Shown: in pieces, positions 27,205-36,780 of the stretch | Layout of the letters: the number at the start of each line of letters is the position of its first letter | Numbering within the stretch: the stretch's first letter is position 1 | Origin: Nostoc sp. TH1S01 | GTDB taxonomy: Bacteria > Cyanobacteriota > Cyanobacteriia > Cyanobacteriales > Nostocaceae | NCBI GenBank assembly: GCA_018993265.1 | Contig: JAGKSW010000038.1 | Coordinates: forward strand, 1 to 64,000 | DNA length: 64,000 nt | Direction of reading: 5' to 3' | Translations under genes and position numbers: made by a program | Notes under the pieces: generated by a model | What the model saw: only the letters and a program-made list of their open reading frames with translations | The model's database searches: none | Told to the model about the DNA's origin: nothing

Positions 27205-28242
27205 ATGACTAACCAACTCCAAGACTATAATCCAAGTGGTGTCGGTGAAATTAATGGCAACCTCTTTGGTTTGCCATTTGATTACGAGTCAGCAAACTTA
27301 ATTGTCTTTGCCGTACCTTGGGAAGTCACAGTTTCCTATGGTGCAGGTACAGCCAACGGCCCCCAAAGAATCCTCGATGCTTCCACACAACTAGATTTAT
27401 TTGATTTTGACAACCCCGATGGCTGGAAACAGGGAATTTTTTTGGTTGAAATTCCTCAAGATATTTTAGAAAAAAATCATTACCATCGCACATTAGCCGC
27501 CCAAATTATTGAAAGGCTGGCACAAGGTAAACTCATAACAGACACACCCGATTTAACTCCTATCCTCACAGAAATTAATCAGGCTTCTCAACAGGTGAAT
27601 CAATGGTTATTTACCCAGTGTCAGCAAGCGATAAATCAAGGTAAGCAAGTAGCAGTTATTGGTGGAGATCACAGTTCTCCATTAGGTTATTTTCAAGCAT
27701 TAGCAACGAAATATTCTAACTACGGCGTTCTGCACATTGATGCACATGCAGATTTACGCGATGCTTATGAAGAATTTGAATTTTCTCATGCCTCCATCAT
27801 GTTTAATGCTGTGAAATTACCGCAAATCTCTAAGTTAGTTCAGGTAGGTTTACGTGATATTAGCCATGATGAAGTGCAAATGATTGATCAATCTCATGGT
27901 CGCATCGTTGCCTATTATGACCCAGCCATCAAGCAAAAAATGTATGCTGGCATCACATGGATAGAGATATGCCGGGAAATTATCAATCATTTGCCCGAAA
28001 ATGTTTACATTAGCTTTGATATAGATGGTTTAGATCCAAAACTTTGTCCAAATACAGGTACGCCTGTTGCTGGTGGGTTGGAATTAGAGCAAGCATTCTG
28101 TATATTACGTGAATTAGTCAATAGCGGTAGAAAAATTATTGGCTTTGATGTTTGTGAAGTTGGTGATGCAGAGTGGGATGGCAACGTTGGTGCGAGAGTT
28201 GTCTATAAGCTGGCGAATTTCATGGAACTATCTCAGCGATGA
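27205..28242 (+). CDS. Ureohydrolase (agmatinase/arginase/guanidine hydrolase family)
   Basis: The 345-residue protein keeps all metal ligands of the family: GGDHS (H156), DAHAD (D179, H181, D183) and FDIDGLD (D272, D274). It hydrolyses a guanidino group to urea. The N-terminal extension (PFDYESANLIVFAVPWEVTVSYGAG) is like that of cyanobacterial SpeB-type proteins, one of which has been shown to be a nickel-dependent guanidine hydrolase. Substrate cannot be assigned from sequence alone. It may be co-transcribed with the response regulator. Confidence 0.82.
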   Translation: MTNQLQDYNPSGVGEINGNLFGLPFDYESANLIVFAVPWEVTVSYGAGTANGPQRILDASTQLDLFDFDNPDGWKQGIFLVEIPQDILEKNHYHRTLAAQIIERLAQGKLITDTPDLTPILTEINQASQQVNQWLFTQCQQAINQGKQVAVIGGDHSSPLGYFQALATKYSNYGVLHIDAHADLRDAYEEFEFSHASIMFNAVKLPQISKLVQVGLRDISHDEVQMIDQSHGRIVAYYDPAIKQKMYAGITWIEICREIINHLPENVYISFDIDGLDPKLCPNTGTPVAGGLELEQAFCILRELVNSGRKIIGFDVCEVGDAEWDGNVGARVVYKLANFMELSQR

Positions 28243-28297
28243 GTGCAATTAGGTAGAAAGCGATCGCATATTACCATCAAACTTCAATAAACATCCT

Positions 28298-28591
28298 CTA
28301 CGATACTTTTGGTTGATACCACAGCGATAAATTTAACTGGGAACAGAAGTAATCTCCAGCAATAATTTGCTGCTTGTGGTCAACTATCCAATCATACAGT
28401 TGTGCAGCTCTTGCTAATGCAACCCGTTCAGAACGATAAAGTCGTGGACTAGGACAGAAAACCTCGCCATTGATGTGTATCCCTGCAATCAACCAATAGT
28501 CACTGCTTTCACCCTCTGGTAAAATTTCTAGAAACCCGTTACTGTAAGGCTCGATTATTCCCATATTCATTTGCAAGCCAATCGAACTCAA
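28298..28591 (-). CDS. Small conserved hypothetical protein
   Basis: A 97-residue soluble product with a beta-rich core (FLEILPEGESSDYWLIAGI) and a helix (RVALARAAQLYDWIVDHK). Met residues at 8 and 10 offer alternative starts. No domain was recognised. It is convergent with the ureohydrolase and divergent from the next gene. Confidence 0.55.
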   Translation of the reverse strand: MSSIGLQMNMGIIEPYSNGFLEILPEGESSDYWLIAGIHINGEVFCPSPRLYRSERVALARAAQLYDWIVDHKQQIIAGDYFCSQLNLSLWYQPKVS

Positions 28592-28904
28592 AAAATATAG
28601 TGTGACAACAATCGTCTTATTTAATGTATCGAGGGTTTTCCGAAATAAAAGTAGTGTAAGCTCTATTTGTTATGCTTCAGGTATTTGATCTATGATTAAC
28701 TATATATGAAATATATGTAGTAAAGTAATTTTAGTAACAGCAGGCAAAAAACAACTACTGAATTAACAAAATTAGTATTATTGCTGTTTACGTTTGATGA
28801 TCTGCTTTATTTAAACTTTTATACCTAATCTATAACTGCGGTTTTTATTCCTAGCAGGAAGTATTTAAGCCATTAACAATATCGTCACAAGAGGATAGAT
28901 TACA
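28592..28904. other. Divergent spacer, 313 bp
   Basis: AT-rich promoter region between two small hypothetical genes. Nothing specific was recognised beyond the GAGGA ribosome site at 28891-28895. Confidence 0.5.
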
Positions 28905-29315
28905 TTGACTGCTAACACACTTATAGAACGAATCAATCAACATCAATATTTGCGTGATTTACGAAATAAATTACTCCATCTTCACCGGATGCTACTAGAT
29001 ACAGAACGCATCAACTATGAACAGGTTCGCGGACGAGTATCGAATAGTGAACTTTTTCAACTTGTGATTGCAGATGAGCAATTTGCTTGGCTACATCGAA
29101 TTTCTGAACTAGTTGTGCAAATTGATGAAACCCTATCATCTGATCAACCCATATCTTTAGAAGATGTGCAAAATTTAATTGCAAACGCTCGAAGTTTAAT
29201 CGCACCTTCCGAGGTTGACAATGAGTTCGCTAGAAAATACTATGCTGCTCTCCAAAATGAACCGAGTGTTGTATTAGCACATGCAGCAGTTTCAGAACTC
29301 TTAACTACTAAGTAA
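28905..29315 (+). CDS. Helical conserved hypothetical protein
   Basis: A TTG start is supported by GAGGA nine bases upstream. The 136-residue product is predicted all-alpha, with a leading basic helix (YLRDLRNKLLHLHRMLLDTER) and an acidic middle. It has no membrane segment. The family was not recognised. A strong terminator follows 12 bases after the stop, so it is a stand-alone transcript. Confidence 0.65.
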   Translation: MTANTLIERINQHQYLRDLRNKLLHLHRMLLDTERINYEQVRGRVSNSELFQLVIADEQFAWLHRISELVVQIDETLSSDQPISLEDVQNLIANARSLIAPSEVDNEFARKYYAALQNEPSVVLAHAAVSELLTTK

Positions 29316-29327
29316 ATTAGGCAAAGC

Positions 29328-29380
29328 AAAGGATATGTATAGTAAAGTAATTTTACGCTACATATCCTTTTTTATTTTTT
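29328..29380 (+). terminator. Rho-independent terminator
   Basis: AAAGGATATGTA pairs perfectly with TACATATCCTTT and is followed by a long T-rich tail. Confidence 0.85.
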
Positions 29381-29616
29381 ATCTAAGATTGCTGAAACTG
29401 CACGTCAATTAACATCAAATCGATATGAAGAAGCATATAATTAGCCTGCGTGGTGCGCCAAGCGTAGCGCAAGCGCGATAGGCAGGCAGGCTTTGTTTAT
29501 ATAGCCCCAGACTTCCAGTTTGAGGGTTTGATTTATATGCAGCTTCATATTAAATTGGTATAACGATTTTATGATTAGCTGTGCTAAGACAGGAATGATC
29601 TAAAAATTAACATTCC

Positions 29617-30474
29617 ATGCAGCAGCAAAAAAATCAATTCAGTCATCTCACAGCAATCGAAAGAACGTACCTGTCATTTCCAGCAAAGTTTTTATTAAAT
29701 CAAAACCTACTTCAAGGCCGAATACTAGATTTTGGCTGTGGTTTTGGTAGCGATGTTAAATTATTGAGTGAAAAAGGCTTTGATATTATCGGTTATGATC
29801 CTTATTATTTACCTCATTACCCACATGGACAATTCGATACGATCATTTGCTTTTATGTTTTAAATGTTTTGTTTTCTGAAGAACAAGCTAATGTTTTAAT
29901 GGAAGTATCACATTTATTAAGACCAGGTGGTAAAGCTTATTATGTCGTGAGAAGAGATATTAAAAAACAAGGTTTTAGAGAACATTATGTTCATAAAAAA
30001 CCGACATATCAATGTGTTGTCAAGCTGCCTTTTCATTCAATTTATTTAGATGAAAGCCGAGAAATATATGAATATATTCATTATAATTATCAACGTAATT
30101 CATCTAATAACTGTATATTTTGTAATCCTTACAAACATTTAAATTTATTAACTGAATCAGCAACAGCTTATGCTATGTTTGATGGTTATCCTGTAAGTAA
30201 AGGACATGTATTAGTCATTCCTAAACGGCATGTAAGTAATTATTTTGAATTACCATTTAAAGAACAATCTGCTTGCTGGTTGATAGTAAATAAAGTTCAA
30301 GAGATTCTCAAAACAGAATTTGCGCCCGATGGCTTTAATGTGGGAATGAATATCAATCGAGAAGCTGGACAAAATATTATGCACGCTAGTATTCATATCA
30401 TCCCCCGCTATAAAGGTGATAATATGGGTACTAAAAGTGGTATTAGGAATGTAATAAATAAAAAAAATAAGTGA
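29617..30474 (+). CDS. Class I methyltransferase fused to a HIT domain with altered active site
   Basis: The 285-residue protein joins an N-terminal SAM-binding domain (ILDFGCGFG, 36-44; a short post-II region FDTIICFYVLNVL) to a C-terminal HIT domain (C166-x-x-C169, VIPKRHVSNYF, then the His triad region). The triad should read H-x-H-x-H, but here it is H256-A-S258-I-H260: the middle His, the nucleophile in Hint/Fhit proteins, is Ser. Nucleotide hydrolysis by the usual mechanism is therefore unlikely. The ATG at 29617 follows a weak ribosome site. AT-rich flanks suggest an accessory gene. Confidence 0.8.
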   Translation: MQQQKNQFSHLTAIERTYLSFPAKFLLNQNLLQGRILDFGCGFGSDVKLLSEKGFDIIGYDPYYLPHYPHGQFDTIICFYVLNVLFSEEQANVLMEVSHLLRPGGKAYYVVRRDIKKQGFREHYVHKKPTYQCVVKLPFHSIYLDESREIYEYIHYNYQRNSSNNCIFCNPYKHLNLLTESATAYAMFDGYPVSKGHVLVIPKRHVSNYFELPFKEQSACWLIVNKVQEILKTEFAPDGFNVGMNINREAGQNIMHASIHIIPRYKGDNMGTKSGIRNVINKKNK

Positions 30475-31134
30475 TGTACCATTTGTTGGTGATTAGAGAT
30501 TATTTATAAAGTAAAAATAAAATTCCCGTAGGGTGTATTAGGCGCAGACTGTGAGCTAATTCATCATAAAATGATACGTGATATCATTTTGATGTTTTGT
30601 CAAGGGTATCTGATAAATTCTCTTGAAAATTCTTTTGTGTAATTTTGGTAATAGTAGATTCATGGATTACTTTTGTTAATTTAATAAGTGATAATGTTTT
30701 ATGTTCAAACAGATAATCTATTTTTTTATGTAAATCACAATAATCTCTATGCCATGAAACAGTTATTTATATATTTGCTGAATACAAATATATAAATTTT
30801 AATGATTATATTGAATGCAAATATATTAGAAAAAATCTGGATGAGACACTTCATCAAATTAATGAATTTATTCTAAATAAATGTATTACTTTAGTTATAA
30901 ATTTGAGATAATAATGAAGTTATTAAGTAAAACTGAATACAAAAGCAATAATAGGACTGAGGCAGACTTTACGACTTATCCGTGTTTCATTCTACGCTAA
31001 GCCGCTTCGCATCTAATGCGAATTTTAGGTTCGATAAATTAACGTTTTTGGTTATTTTTACGTAATTACTGAATTAAATGGCAGAATTTCGGGTTTATAC
31101 CGCTATACTAACGCTGGAGAGTAGAATATCGAAG
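30475..31134. other. Gene-free AT-rich spacer, 660 bp
   Basis: No supported gene. It contains a direct repeat (TGAATRCAAATATAT at 30779-30793 and 30812-30826, 33 bases apart) and fragments of common cyanobacterial repeats near 30527-30553. Confidence 0.55.
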
Positions 31135-31542
31135 ATGGTGCGATTGTTGGTCACAATGATTTTGCTGGTGTTGTTAACGGCTTGTGGTACTATTGGACTG
31201 CTGCCTACTAGTGAGTTAGTACAAAAAGCGATCGCACTTGGGCTAGAACAAACCAAACAAGAACTCAGCCAAAAACTAGATATAGATTTTCAGGGATTTG
31301 AAATTAAGCAGTTAAAAATTGCCGAAGAAAAGCCATTAACAATTCAAAATTTACCAGCCTTCCGTGTCAAAGGAAAATACGATTTAATTATCAACTTACC
31401 GCAGCGACAGTTGACGCAACTGCAACAACCCTTTGAACTGTATTTACAAATTCAACAAGAAGGCAAAACTTGGCGATTATTATTACCAGACAAGAATAGC
31501 AAAGATTCTCAAAGAGTTTGGCGTAGTTACCTGATTGATTAA
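31135..31542 (+). CDS. Small lipoprotein (DUF1439-like length, function unknown)
   Basis: The ATG at 31135 gives a textbook lipoprotein signal (MVRLLVTMILLVLLTAC, C17); the upstream ATG at 31078 would bury it. The 135-residue product has a mature domain with alternating strands (FEIKQLKIAEEKPLTIQNLP) that may form a lipid-binding cup of the LolA or SRPBCC kind, but this is a guess. HIP1 lies within the gene. Confidence 0.7.
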   Translation: MVRLLVTMILLVLLTACGTIGLLPTSELVQKAIALGLEQTKQELSQKLDIDFQGFEIKQLKIAEEKPLTIQNLPAFRVKGKYDLIINLPQRQLTQLQQPFELYLQIQQEGKTWRLLLPDKNSKDSQRVWRSYLID

Positions 31543-31639
31543 TTAATATGTGCAAGTAGCCAAACCAGCACAACCATTCCGTATAAATGCCCAGCCGTAG
31601 CCATGATTGAAGTGATAGTTTCAGTGGAGACAGGGCAAA

Positions 31640-32413
31640 ATGTATTTTAACTTTTTTATCAGTTCTATCGTCGGAATCGTCGCTATATTACTGTTAGCAT
31701 TTGGTGTATTGCAATGGTTCCATGTACCCGCCGGTAACTTTCTCGATTGGGTAATTGGCGGTGCGAGTTTTTGGTGGTTGTTGGTAATTGTAACTGTACC
31801 TTGGAATGTGCATTTTCAAGCTAAAGAAGTTTTAGCAGAAGCCGCACAGTCTTCCGAAAAAGGCATTCCTGTAGATGGGAAACAAGTAAAATATGTCCAA
31901 TTATTAGCCAAGCGATCGCTTTGGGTTGCCGTCGCCTTACACTTATTTTCAGCGGTTGGACTTTACACTCTCGCAGCCACTGGAATTAGCGCCGTAGGTT
32001 ATATCAGTTCCGGTGCTGCTTTATTATTAACTATTCTGCGTCCGGCCATTCGCGCCTACGAATATTTATATGCACGGCTAACTATGATTAGCCAAGAATG
32101 GAAATATCCCCGCGAAGATATTTATGAACTGCGGAATCGTTTTTATGAATTAGAACAAAAAGTCCAATCTATTGAAGAGCAACTCAACCCAGAACAATCA
32201 TATTCTTTGCCAGCTACCCAACAACGTTTTGCTGAAGAAACTCGCAAAGAACTGTCAAGGATTTTAGCCAATTTAGAAGAATTACGCGCCACAAATCAAA
32301 CAGAACATGAACGTTTAGCCAGAGAAGCCAGAAATGCGATCGCCCAACTTTCTACTGATGGGCAATTTCTCGATCACGTCCGCGAAATTATTCGCTTTTT
32401 CAAAACAGCTTAG
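31640..32413 (+). CDS. Membrane protein with C-terminal coiled coil
   Basis: A 257-residue protein with four hydrophobic helices in the first 140 residues, including FLDWVIGGASFWWLLVIVTV, and a long charged coiled coil from about 155 to 245 (RNRFYELEQKVQSIEEQLN and later EELRATNQTEHERLAREA). The layout suggests a membrane-anchored oligomeric or tethering protein. No family name was recognised; it seems to be cyanobacteria-conserved. Confidence 0.7.
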   Translation: MYFNFFISSIVGIVAILLLAFGVLQWFHVPAGNFLDWVIGGASFWWLLVIVTVPWNVHFQAKEVLAEAAQSSEKGIPVDGKQVKYVQLLAKRSLWVAVALHLFSAVGLYTLAATGISAVGYISSGAALLLTILRPAIRAYEYLYARLTMISQEWKYPREDIYELRNRFYELEQKVQSIEEQLNPEQSYSLPATQQRFAEETRKELSRILANLEELRATNQTEHERLAREARNAIAQLSTDGQFLDHVREIIRFFKTA

Positions 32414-32720
32414 GTAACAGAACTTAGACACAGTTTATCCGTTGAGACGGGTGTCAGAAGGTCAAGGTATAGGGGTTTCCGGGCTTTGAATATATATACC
32501 GTTCGACTGACATGGAAGTTGAGCTTGTCAAAACTCACGGCGAAGCCCTCACACCCTTATACCCCTGCTAAAAGCTAGTACAAAAAGGCTGAAGTATGAA
32601 GTCTGAAGTATGAAATGAAGAAACCCTTAGAGTGAACTTTTCAGCAATTGATAATGGGTGCTTTATTTCCGCCGAACTGTACTAGTCTATTTACTCAGTA
32701 CTTTTTACTATTGTTCTAAC
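32414..32720. other. Convergent spacer with heptamer repeat, 307 bp
   Basis: It holds one arm of the TGAAGTATGAAGTCTGAAGT family at 32591-32620 and no gene. Confidence 0.7.
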
Positions 32721-33143
32721 TTAACATTCCAACGCCTTTTTTTGCATGGTTTTAAATATGTTGTAAAAACCGTTAGCACGGGAAGGTGTCAAACTCACAT
32801 TTAAACCTGTTGCTTGAATAAAATCTGGTGTTAATTGGACAATTTCTGTGGGACTTAGTCCATTTAAACCTTCAATCAATAGTGCGACTAATCCCTTAGT
32901 TAATTGAGAATCAGATTCTCCTTGAAATACTACTTTCCCATCATTTAAGGCTGCGGTAACATACACCTGAGAAACGCAACCTGGGACTTTATTTTCTGGT
33001 ACCTTGTCAGCTTCTGGAAACTCTGGAAGCTTCTGCGCGTACCAGATGAGTTGTTCATAGCGCCGCTTAGGATCGGAAGCACGTTGAAAGCGCTGGACGA
33101 TTTTAGCGAGAGCAGGTGGTAAAGAATCTAAACTGGAAGACAT
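32721..33143 (-). CDS. sufE: SufE-family sulfur acceptor
   Basis: A 140-residue protein with the catalytic Cys in VPGCVSQVY (C56) and the family pattern PPALAKIVQRFQ at the N-terminus. SufE accepts persulfide from cysteine desulfurase SufS and passes it to the SufBCD scaffold for Fe-S cluster assembly. No other suf gene is nearby, as usual for this gene in cyanobacteria. Confidence 0.92.
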   Translation of the reverse strand: MSSSLDSLPPALAKIVQRFQRASDPKRRYEQLIWYAQKLPEFPEADKVPENKVPGCVSQVYVTAALNDGKVVFQGESDSQLTKGLVALLIEGLNGLSPTEIVQLTPDFIQATGLNVSLTPSRANGFYNIFKTMQKKALEC

Positions 33144-33494
33144 AACAGAAGCTGCAAATAATTCGGTCTCACCTTGAGTGTAAATTATCTAGAGCGCGAT
33201 CGCGTTCATGATGAGCAAGTCTATAACCAAAACCTAGAAACTTAAATTTAGACTTCAAATGTACATTCACAAACTGGATGTCGCTATTTAACAAATTAAA
33301 GTCGTGACGTTTAAACCGTAAAACTCTTGCACAGTAAGGATTTTAGAGATTTATATGATTATACAAAAGTAACGAGAGATTTTTCACGGATTTCACAAAT
33401 TGAGGTCGCAAACCCAAAAATTTCACATTTTAAGAGTCGCTTATTTTCTTCAGCTAGAACTATCAAGCTTTAAGTTAGCTATTTACTGTTTAAA
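33144..33494. other. Spacer upstream of sufE, 351 bp
   Basis: AT-rich, no gene. It carries a HIP1-like site near the sufE promoter (about 33195) and nothing else that I recognise. Confidence 0.5.
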
Positions 33495-33568
33495 TGGCTC
33501 AGGTCGGATTTGAACCAACGACCCCAGGCTTATGAGTCCCGTGCTCTAACCAACTGAGCTACTGAGCC
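33495..33568 (-). tRNA. tRNA with CAT anticodon (tRNA-Met, or Ile2)
   Basis: The minus strand folds as a 74-nt cloverleaf: acceptor GGCTCAG/CTGAGCC, D-stem GCTC/GAGC with GG in the loop, anticodon loop CTCATAA, T-stem GTTGG/CCGAC with TTCAAAT, discriminator A. CCA is not encoded. The last anticodon-stem pair (31-39) is A-G, a mismatch. The elongator Met reading is the simplest; a lysidine-modified Ile tRNA cannot be excluded from sequence. Confidence 0.9.
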
Positions 33569-33678
33569 AAGCGCTTTCGCATTAATTCTTAATATAGCAT
33601 ATACAATTGTTGATGACTAGTCTTTTTTTCAATTAATTTTCCTCCACAATCGAATTTGGCATTTTAAAAAACCAAGCG

Positions 33679-33704
33679 AAAGAGGGAGACTCTCTCCCTC
33701 TTTT
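33679..33704 (-). terminator. Terminator of the M23 peptidase gene
   Basis: AAAGAGGGAGA and TCTCCCTCTTT form an 11-bp stem; on the minus strand a T-run follows after a short gap. Confidence 0.65.
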
Positions 33705-33739
33705 GACAAGGTAATGACTGGGTTAGATACAGACAAGGA

Positions 33740-35995
33740 CTATATGCGGTTTTGTTGTGGTAGGAAAGCAATTGGGTTAACTGCGCCCTTACCTGATGGA
33801 TGAATTTCAAAGTGAGTGTGAGGCCCAGTACTAAAACCAGTACTGCCCATTAAAGCAATGGTTTCCCCTTGACGCACTTGCTGACCTACGCGCACCAGAA
33901 TCTTGCTGTTATGACCATAGCGGGTTATGCTGCCATCAGGATGGCGGATATCAACGAGATTACCATAGCCACCTTTATTCCAACCTGCTACTTCAATCAC
34001 ACCATCAGCCGAGGCGTAAACTGGCGTACCAGTGGCGTTAGCAACGTCAATACCCTTATGCATTCTTCCCCAACGCCAACCATAACCAGAGGTAAATACA
34101 CCTTTTGCTGGCCAAATATAAGCTACAGATGATGTGGAAGGTGGAGGTATGGTCTCATCAATTGGTTTAGGCAAGTATTGATCTACTGCTGCTAAAGGCG
34201 GTAGTTGTGGGGATACTTGAGTTCCCCGCATTCTTCTGGGAGCATCAGAAGCATTGACACCAACCGGTGGTACTGTGACTCTAGCCTGGTTGGGTAGAAA
34301 CTCTGGGTTAATTGGCTCGTCAGTAGTGCGAGTAGCACGAAATTCGGGCTTAATTGGTTGAGCGCTGTAGCTTGGTAAGATTGGTGTCGGAACAGGAATA
34401 GGTACTGCAAAATTCTTAGTTCCTGATACGGGCTTGGTGACAGCCAAGTTACTCGGAATAGCTACAGGTACAGGAACTGGTATAGTAACGCTGTTGTTGT
34501 CACGCTCAGTAATTGCTTGTGCAACTACATTATTACCTGCATTACCAGATTCTTGAGCGCGGTATTTCTGCTGTAGTCTTTGAATTTCCGCCTGTAAACT
34601 CCGTAGACGCTCGTTATTTCTGTCTCTTGCTACCTTTTGATTAGTTTGTTGGCTACCAGGCTGTAGCTCAGCAAAAGCTTTAGGTACGGGAGTGTCACCA
34701 CCTACACCATAAGGATTAGCGTTAGCAGTATTTGTCTGTGTTTGGTTATTTGTTGCTGCTGCGGCTGGTTTGGCAGCATTGTCGTTGACAAAAACTGGTG
34801 ATACTGGTGCTAAGGGTACATTGAGGTTGCTGCTAGCAGTGTTAATAGGTACGCCAGCTACTTTGGTATTGTTGGTAAACTGTGCGCCAGCTGGATTAAC
34901 TGCCACGGGTATTGAAATTGCACCATTACGGTTTACCTTGGATGGCAGAATTAGCTTTTGGCTAATTTTTAGCTGGTTAGGATTACTGATATTGTTGAGT
35001 TTTGCTAGTTCTGCAACAGTGGTGTTGTATCGGCTAGCGATCGCTGCTAGAGTATCTCCAGGCTTAACTTCGTAAGCTGTATCAGTATCCGTTGGTGCCA
35101 CAATCTGTGGTGTGGCAGGTACAGATGTGGTTGCTAATGGCTGTACTGGCTCGCTCGGAGATTTTGTCTGCTTAGTTTCTGGAAAGAACTTTGTTTTGTC
35201 TTCATCGACCAGAGAGGGCAACTGTTGCCCTACCTCTTGATTGACGCTGTTAGGTGGCAACTTCTCTGCTAACGTTGTCTCCTGCGGCGATGCAGTAGTT
35301 TTCGCTAAATTTTTTGACTCCCCAGACCGCAACTCCGCCAGACTTGCTCTTAAACGGTTTGATTTTTCTTGTAAGTGATACAGGGCAAACTCTTGCTGTG
35401 CTTTTAATTTAGCTTTAACTTCATCACTAGCAACAGAAGTTTCACTACCTGTAGTTGATGCTTTAATGCCAGTCACATCATTAGCATTTAGGGTTTCTTT
35501 TGCCTCTCCATTCTTTGCTAATGGCAACTGATTAATAGAATTTGTCTCGGCTGCTGTTTTGGAAATATTATCTGGTGCTGGAACTTCCACAGACATTCCA
35601 CTTGCCGCAACTTGCAATTTAGCTTCAAGCCCAGGCAACTGTGAAATTGCTGTTGGTTCCACAATGACAGGATTTTCTGGCATATTTGCTGAGGAGACTA
35701 GTTTGGCCTCCAGCTTTGTGGGAACAAATTTCACCTCAGTGTCAGGAGCAGCCGAAATATTTGAGGCTACCTTTTGGCTGCCTACAGGTGCTGCTGCTTG
35801 GGCTTGATCGCTTTGTCGAGTCACTAAAAGGCTGGTTGCCCCGACTGAGATAGCTAAACCAATCATGGCGGCTTGTGTGCTAACCCGACGATTAACTTTG
35901 GGATTTACCACACTTAACTGCTCACTAGGGACACTTTCACTGCTGGGGGTATTTTTCAGCACAGCTTTTACTCTTTTTTTCAATGCTCGTTTCAA
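33740..35995 (-). CDS. LysM and M23-peptidase cell-wall hydrolase or its activator
   Basis: A 751-residue protein with a basic N-terminus and membrane anchor (about 41-60), a long Pro/Thr/Ala-rich region, a LysM domain near 307-350 (VKPGDTLAAIASRYN), a coiled-coil segment, and a C-terminal M23 domain with MHKGIDV near residue 645 and HTHFEIH, the zinc-binding His/Asp set. All M23 ligands look intact. It starts at TTG because AGGAGGT lies five bases upstream (36001-36007). It should act on periplasmic peptidoglycan, for example in septum splitting. Confidence 0.88.
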   Translation of the reverse strand: MKRALKKRVKAVLKNTPSSESVPSEQLSVVNPKVNRRVSTQAAMIGLAISVGATSLLVTRQSDQAQAAAPVGSQKVASNISAAPDTEVKFVPTKLEAKLVSSANMPENPVIVEPTAISQLPGLEAKLQVAASGMSVEVPAPDNISKTAAETNSINQLPLAKNGEAKETLNANDVTGIKASTTGSETSVASDEVKAKLKAQQEFALYHLQEKSNRLRASLAELRSGESKNLAKTTASPQETTLAEKLPPNSVNQEVGQQLPSLVDEDKTKFFPETKQTKSPSEPVQPLATTSVPATPQIVAPTDTDTAYEVKPGDTLAAIASRYNTTVAELAKLNNISNPNQLKISQKLILPSKVNRNGAISIPVAVNPAGAQFTNNTKVAGVPINTASSNLNVPLAPVSPVFVNDNAAKPAAAATNNQTQTNTANANPYGVGGDTPVPKAFAELQPGSQQTNQKVARDRNNERLRSLQAEIQRLQQKYRAQESGNAGNNVVAQAITERDNNSVTIPVPVPVAIPSNLAVTKPVSGTKNFAVPIPVPTPILPSYSAQPIKPEFRATRTTDEPINPEFLPNQARVTVPPVGVNASDAPRRMRGTQVSPQLPPLAAVDQYLPKPIDETIPPPSTSSVAYIWPAKGVFTSGYGWRWGRMHKGIDVANATGTPVYASADGVIEVAGWNKGGYGNLVDIRHPDGSITRYGHNSKILVRVGQQVRQGETIALMGSTGFSTGPHTHFEIHPSGKGAVNPIAFLPQQNRI

Positions 35996-36780
35996 AGACG
36001 ACCTCCTATGATCACTAGCGCTTAACTGACCTCGATTTTGCAGTCGGAATACTAGTCAATGATTTAGATCACATCTAACGATAGACCTGGATCACATTCA
36101 CCAGAGATACTTAGGCAAGATTAACCTGCTTCTCTGATTTAGACAAGTTTACACCTGTTAGCAAAACATAAAGTTGCTGTGCTTACTTGTCCGCTCCACT
36201 CCTCACACCCTAGAACTTTTGCTCTTTACAGTTGTCAGCGCCTACTTTACTCGCTGGGATTGGAAAAGTTGATATTAGCCGAATCTGCTTTATATTGTCA
36301 GCAATTTTAGTTGCTATAAGTTTTAAAAAGCGATGCCTCCTGCTGTAAATATCTTCAAGGTTTTTTTAACCGATCCGTCTTCCCAACAGGAGACTTTACG
36401 TTGATTCTTCCCTAAAAGACAACCGTACAAACTCCCCAGTACTTTTGTCCTCCTGAAATATACTTATTCGGACAAAATAGTACAAATGCCTTATCCGTAT
36501 TGATTTCAGCTTTTCGTTTTTGACGACAGGATAAATCTAGTTCATCAAAATCTATCATTCAAAGTGAGTATGTTGTCAAAATTAATATAGAAATTTCTTA
36601 TCTAAAACCTAGCTAATGAACTAATTTTTTTCTGTATTATTGCTGAAATTAAACTATTTTAAGTATAAAAACCTTAAGTATTTTTGATGATGATAGAATT
36701 GTTATCTAATGAAAATCCTGCTTTCATTTAATCTCCAGACTTTTAAGAGTATTTATACTTAAAATCTTTTTGTTTAAAAA
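35996..36780. other. Gene-free spacer with long leader of the M23 gene, 785 bp
   Basis: No gene. The strong ribosome site of the M23 gene is at its left edge. I looked for a c-di-AMP (ydaO) riboswitch here because such elements precede some cyanobacterial wall hydrolases, and could not recognise the conserved core. Confidence 0.5.

Noticed and set aside
35996..36780. Possible c-di-AMP (ydaO) riboswitch in the leader of the LysM-M23 gene
   Set aside because: The placement would fit, but the conserved core segments could not be found on the minus strand; only loose resemblance near 36010-36050.
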